Notes under the pieces: generated by a model | Told to the model about the DNA's origin: nothing | Database searches by the model: none | What the model saw: only the letters and a program-made list of their open reading frames with translations | Part shown: in pieces, positions 61,287 through 64,000 of the stretch | Position numbering within the stretch: the stretch's first letter is position 1 | Layout: each line of letters opens with the position of its first letter | Origin: Polymorphospora lycopeni | Lineage (GTDB): Bacteria; Actinomycetota; Actinomycetes; Mycobacteriales; Micromonosporaceae | Assembly (NCBI RefSeq): GCF_042237075.1 | Contig: NZ_JBCGDC010000031.1 | Location: 1-64,000, forward strand | Direction: 5' to 3' | Length of the DNA stretch: 64,000 nt | Program-made: the position numbers and the translations under genes

Positions 61287-62125
61287 CGGTCGGCCCACCG
61301 GGCGGCGAGGTCGTCGGCGAGCAGGTTCACCGAGACGGTGAAGGTCACCAACAGCAGGGCCGGAGCGAGGACCGGCCACACGGTCAGGGCGATTCCCGCG
61401 GTGTTCTCGTTGACCATGCGTCCCCAGTTCGCCGTCGGTGTGCCCGCGCCCAGGCCGAGGAATCCGGCGGTCGCGGTCAGATGGACCGCGGCGGAGAACC
61501 GGATTCCAGCCTCGGCGAGCATGGTGCCGGTGACGTTGGGCAGGATGTCGTGGCGGACGATCCGCCACCGGCTGTCGCCGCGGGCGCGGGCGGCGTCGAC
61601 GAAGCCCCGTACGGCCACCTGCCGGGTCGCCGACCGCATGACCCGGACCGAGAACGGCAGGCTGACCAGGCCGACCCCGACGAGGATCGCGGTGTCGCTG
61701 CCCGGGAAGCCGGCGGCGAGCACCAGCAGTACCAGCAGACCGGGAATCACGGCGACGACATCGACGACGCGGACCACGAACTCGCCCGGCCGGCGACCGG
61801 CGAGACCGGACAGCACGCCGAGCGTCACGCCGACGACACTGGCGAGCAGGGTGGCGCCGGCGGCGAGAAGTACCACCGCCCGACCACCGTGCAGCAGCCG
61901 GCTCAGCACGTCGCGCCCGACGGCGTCGGTGCCGAGCGGGTGGGCGGCGCTGGGGACGTCGAACGGCAGCCCCACCTGTGCCGTCGGGGAGGCCGGGGCG
62001 ACCAGGGGGCCGAGCAGTGCGGCGAGTACGACGACGGCCGCGGCGGTGCCGGCGGCTGTCAGGGCGTGTCGGGACCGGGTGACGGTGACCGCCGCGCCGG
62101 TCTCGGCCGTGTCGATGCCGTTCAT
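61283..62125 (-). CDS. Dpp/Opp-type ABC permease (DppC-like)
   Basis: The 280-residue protein has an N-terminal transmembrane helix (LTAAGTAAAVVVLAALLGPLVAP), the DppC signature AAHPLGTDAVGRDVLSRLLHGGRAV, and the coupling loop VRGFVDAARARGDSRWRIVRHDILPNVTG. It forms the membrane channel with the DppB-like protein. ATGA and GTGA overlaps with the neighbours show a coupled operon reading binding protein, DppB, DppC, double ATPase. It lacks the long basic tail of the DppC-like protein at 27782-28765, so the two importers are not recent copies. Confidence 0.9.
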   Translation of the reverse strand: MNGIDTAETGAAVTVTRSRHALTAAGTAAAVVVLAALLGPLVAPASPTAQVGLPFDVPSAAHPLGTDAVGRDVLSRLLHGGRAVVLLAAGATLLASVVGVTLGVLSGLAGRRPGEFVVRVVDVVAVIPGLLVLLVLAAGFPGSDTAILVGVGLVSLPFSVRVMRSATRQVAVRGFVDAARARGDSRWRIVRHDILPNVTGTMLAEAGIRFSAAVHLTATAGFLGLGAGTPTANWGRMVNENTAGIALTVWPVLAPALLLVTFTVSVNLLADDLAARWADR

Positions 62126-63084
62126 GCCCGCCCCCGCAGTGCGGGGTTGAGCAGGAGGTGGGCGATGTCGCCGAGCAGCAGCACGGTGAGGGTGGTGGCG
62201 GACATGGCCAGCGTGATGCCTTGCACCATGGGTACGTCGCGGTTGGCGACCGCCTGCTGCAGTTCGTAGCCGATGCCCGGATAGTTGAACAGGGTTTCCA
62301 CGACCACCGCGCCGCCGACGAGCCCGGCGAACATCACGGCGACGACCTGGACGGCCGGGCCCGCCGCGTTGGGCAGCACGTGTCGCAGGGCGAGTCGGAC
62401 ACCGGTGACGCCCCGCAGCCGGGCGGCCTCGACGTAGGGGGTCGCGGCGATGTCCGCGACCGAGGCCCGCAGCAGCCGGCCGGCGGCCGCCGTCGCCGCG
62501 ACGGCGAGGGCCGCGACCGGGAGGACGAGCACTTCGGGGCTGTCCCAGGGCCGGCCTCCGAGTGGGACCAGCGACACCTCGGGCAGCAGGCCGAGGCCGG
62601 CCGCGAAGACCGCGATCAGCAGTGCGGCGACGAGGAACTCGGGCACACCGACCGCGACGAGCGTGGCGGTGCTGACCGCCCGGTCCGCACGGCGTCCGGC
62701 GCGCAGCCCGGCGACCAGCCCGATGGCGGCGGCGACCGGAATCGCCACCGCCATCGCGAGTGTGGTCAGGACGAGACTGTTCGGCAGCCGGTCGGCGAGC
62801 ACCTCGACCACCTCCCGGCGGCCGACGTATCCGGTGCCGAGATCACCGCGGATCGCCGCCGCCGCCCAGTCGATGTACCGGCGCGCCGGGTCGGTGTCCA
62901 GGCCGAGGTCCCGGCGTAGCTGCTCGCGTTCGGCCTCGGTGGCGTCGGCGCCGGCGAGCGTGCCGGCCGCGTCCCCAGGCAGCACCTCCGTCGCCGCGAA
63001 GATCAACACGGAAAGGGCCACCAGGACGAGGCCGGCGGCGGCGGTGCGCCGGACGGCGAGGGCGGCCAGGGCGGCGTGGTTCAC
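62122..63084 (-). CDS. Dpp/Opp-type ABC permease (DppB-like)
   Basis: The 320-residue protein has a first transmembrane helix AAAGLVLVALSVLIFAATEVLPGDAA, the DppB periplasmic segment LRRDLGLDTDPARRYIDWAAAAIRGDLGTG, and the coupling loop VADIAATPYVEAARLRGVTGVRLALRHVLPNAAGP. It closes with VVVETLFNYPGIGYELQQAVANRDVPMVQG. The GTG start overlaps the binding-protein stop (GTGA). It is the partner of the DppC-like permease downstream. Confidence 0.9.
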   Translation of the reverse strand: MNHAALAALAVRRTAAAGLVLVALSVLIFAATEVLPGDAAGTLAGADATEAEREQLRRDLGLDTDPARRYIDWAAAAIRGDLGTGYVGRREVVEVLADRLPNSLVLTTLAMAVAIPVAAAIGLVAGLRAGRRADRAVSTATLVAVGVPEFLVAALLIAVFAAGLGLLPEVSLVPLGGRPWDSPEVLVLPVAALAVAATAAAGRLLRASVADIAATPYVEAARLRGVTGVRLALRHVLPNAAGPAVQVVAVMFAGLVGGAVVVETLFNYPGIGYELQQAVANRDVPMVQGITLAMSATTLTVLLLGDIAHLLLNPALRGRA

Positions 63085-64000
63085 GCCAGGTATGCCTGCT
63101 CGAAGCTGGTGAACGGTTCGTCGCGTACGCCGTGGACGGCCGGCGTGTGGGCGTTGATCGATGGCGCGAAGACCGGGATCACCTGGTTGCCCTCCTCCCA
63201 GATCAGCCGTTGGGCACGCACCGCGGCGTCCCTGCGCCCGCTCGGATCGGTGGCGCCGCGGGCCTGGCCGACGAGGTCGTCGATGTCGGGGCGGTTGAAC
63301 CCGAAGGTGGACGGGGAGCCCGCCGTACGCGTGGCGGCGTAGCTCGACAGCGGCGGCACCGGTGGGGTGTAGCTGGCGGCGAACGGCAGCTTCACGTATG
63401 CGGGGAAGTCGGAGAAGAGCTGGCCGGTGGGGCGTTGGTCGAGGGTGGCCTCGATTCCGACCTGCTTGAGGTTCTCCACGACGACGGTGGCGGTCTCGGC
63501 CATGCCGGCGACCTCGGGCGCGGTGGTGACCGCCACCGTGATCTTGCCGACGGCGGCCTCCGCGAGCAGGGCGCGGGCCCGGTCCGGGTCGTACGGACGC
63601 TGCTCGATCTCGTCGGCGTAGTCGCCGAAGCCGAGGGAGCTGAGGTCGTTGCCGACGAAGGCCCGTCCGAAGAAGACGTTGCGGACGATCGCCTCGCGGT
63701 CGATCGCGTACTTGACCGCCTGGCGGACGCGTACGTCGGAGAAGGGCGCGAAGGACAGGTTCAGCCCGAACGACAGCGACGTCGCGTACGGCAGTTCGGA
63801 GACGGCGAGGGTGAACCGCCCGTTGCCTTCGATGGTCCGTGCCGCCACGGGGCCGATGTCGCTGACGAAGTCGACCTGGCCGCCGGTGAGTGCGTTCGTC
63901 CGCGCGGTCGCGTCGGGGATGGTGCGCAGTTCGAGGGCGTCCAGGTACGGTCCGGTGCCCAGGGCCAGGCCGTAGTAGTCGTCGTGGCGGGTGAACGAGG
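63081..64000 (-). CDS. Dpp/Opp-type substrate-binding protein, 5' end outside the window
   Basis: About 305 C-terminal residues are visible. Family-5 features include LGTGPYLDALELRTIPDATARTNALTGGQVDFVSDI at the window edge, LSFGLNLSFAPFSDVRVRQAVKYAIDREAIVRNVFFG and YDPDRARALLAEA. The reading frame is open to base 64000, so the gene continues to the right and the signal peptide cannot be judged. It should deliver the ligand to the adjacent permeases; nickel, peptide or metallophore are possible. It differs clearly from the binding protein at 25175-26788. Confidence 0.88.
   Translation of the reverse strand, partial: SFTRHDDYYGLALGTGPYLDALELRTIPDATARTNALTGGQVDFVSDIGPVAARTIEGNGRFTLAVSELPYATSLSFGLNLSFAPFSDVRVRQAVKYAIDREAIVRNVFFGRAFVGNDLSSLGFGDYADEIEQRPYDPDRARALLAEAAVGKITVAVTTAPEVAGMAETATVVVENLKQVGIEATLDQRPTGQLFSDFPAYVKLPFAASYTPPVPPLSSYAATRTAGSPSTFGFNRPDIDDLVGQARGATDPSGRRDAAVRAQRLIWEEGNQVIPVFAPSINAHTPAVHGVRDEPFTSFEQAYLA

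Noticed and set aside
1..64000. CRISPR arrays, rRNA, tRNA genes, insertion sequences, integrase/attachment sites
   Set aside because: No regularly spaced repeats, no cloverleaf-type sequence, and no transposase or integrase motifs were seen on either strand.

Overview
The window is GC-rich throughout, with strong G/C bias at third codon positions, frequent GTG starts, many GTGA/ATGA stop-start overlaps, an Lsr2-type DNA-binding tail, a SARP regulator and Tat-secreted hydrolases. Together these point to a filamentous actinomycete, plausibly a Micromonospora relative (inference only). Gene content is accessory and dominated by secondary metabolism.

Layout. (1) 387-5677, minus strand: ERCC4-type nuclease with an Lsr2-like tail, UPF0158, CcbP-like and DUF4132 proteins. 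A divergent conserved hypothetical lies at 5833-6954. (2) 7046-10559, minus: a cell-wall lytic pair (M15-like Tat protein; PGRP amidase fused to peptidoglycan-binding repeats and a DUF1906 domain) and a DUF2690 protein. (3) 10803-15277, plus: a LacI-type regulator with two look-alike operators, then two Tat-secreted carbohydrate-active proteins (beta-helix/pectate-lyase-like, GH26-like). (4) 15476-16941, minus: ArsR, AHSA1/SRPBCC and DinB/TIGR03086-like genes under a near-perfect palindromic operator. (5) 17050-23078: a class II lanthipeptide locus (precursor, LanM, ABC exporter) with a divergent SARP regulator. (6) 23167-24694: an RtcB RNA ligase gene broken by a one-base frameshift. (7) 25175-30413, plus: a complete Dpp/Opp/Nik-type importer.

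(8) 30992-59654 is the centrepiece: a salicyl-thiazoline NRPS metallophore cluster of the yersiniabactin/pyochelin/coelibactin type. A salicylate-AMP ligase should load the N-terminal carrier domain of the 2223-residue NRPS (ArCP-Cy-A-PCP-Cy-A-PCP). The 1827-residue NRPS (TubC-type docking domain, Cy-A with an embedded MT-like domain, PCP, TE) should add the third cysteine and release the chain. Tailoring and release genes are a thiazolinyl imide reductase fused to a methyltransferase, a free paralogous methyltransferase, a P450, a type II thioesterase and a saccharopine-dehydrogenase-like reductase. Less expected are a DegT/AHBA-type aminotransferase, a tautomerase-like protein, a luciferase-like monooxygenase and a sarcosine-oxidase-like flavoenzyme. 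Transport is by an MFS protein and a YbtP/Q-like pair of ABC half-transporters. The divergent promoter between the ligase and the 1827-residue NRPS carries a 15-bp palindrome resembling the actinobacterial Zur box, not an iron box, so I propose zinc control and a zincophore-like product. (9) 59674-64000, minus: a second Dpp-type importer with a fused double ATPase; its binding protein runs off the window.

Data quality: both single N bases (11827, 60595) sit between two copies of the same ~95-97 bp. They look like unmerged contig overlaps that artificially break the lacI gene and the double-ATPase gene. The rtcB frameshift may also be a sequence error.
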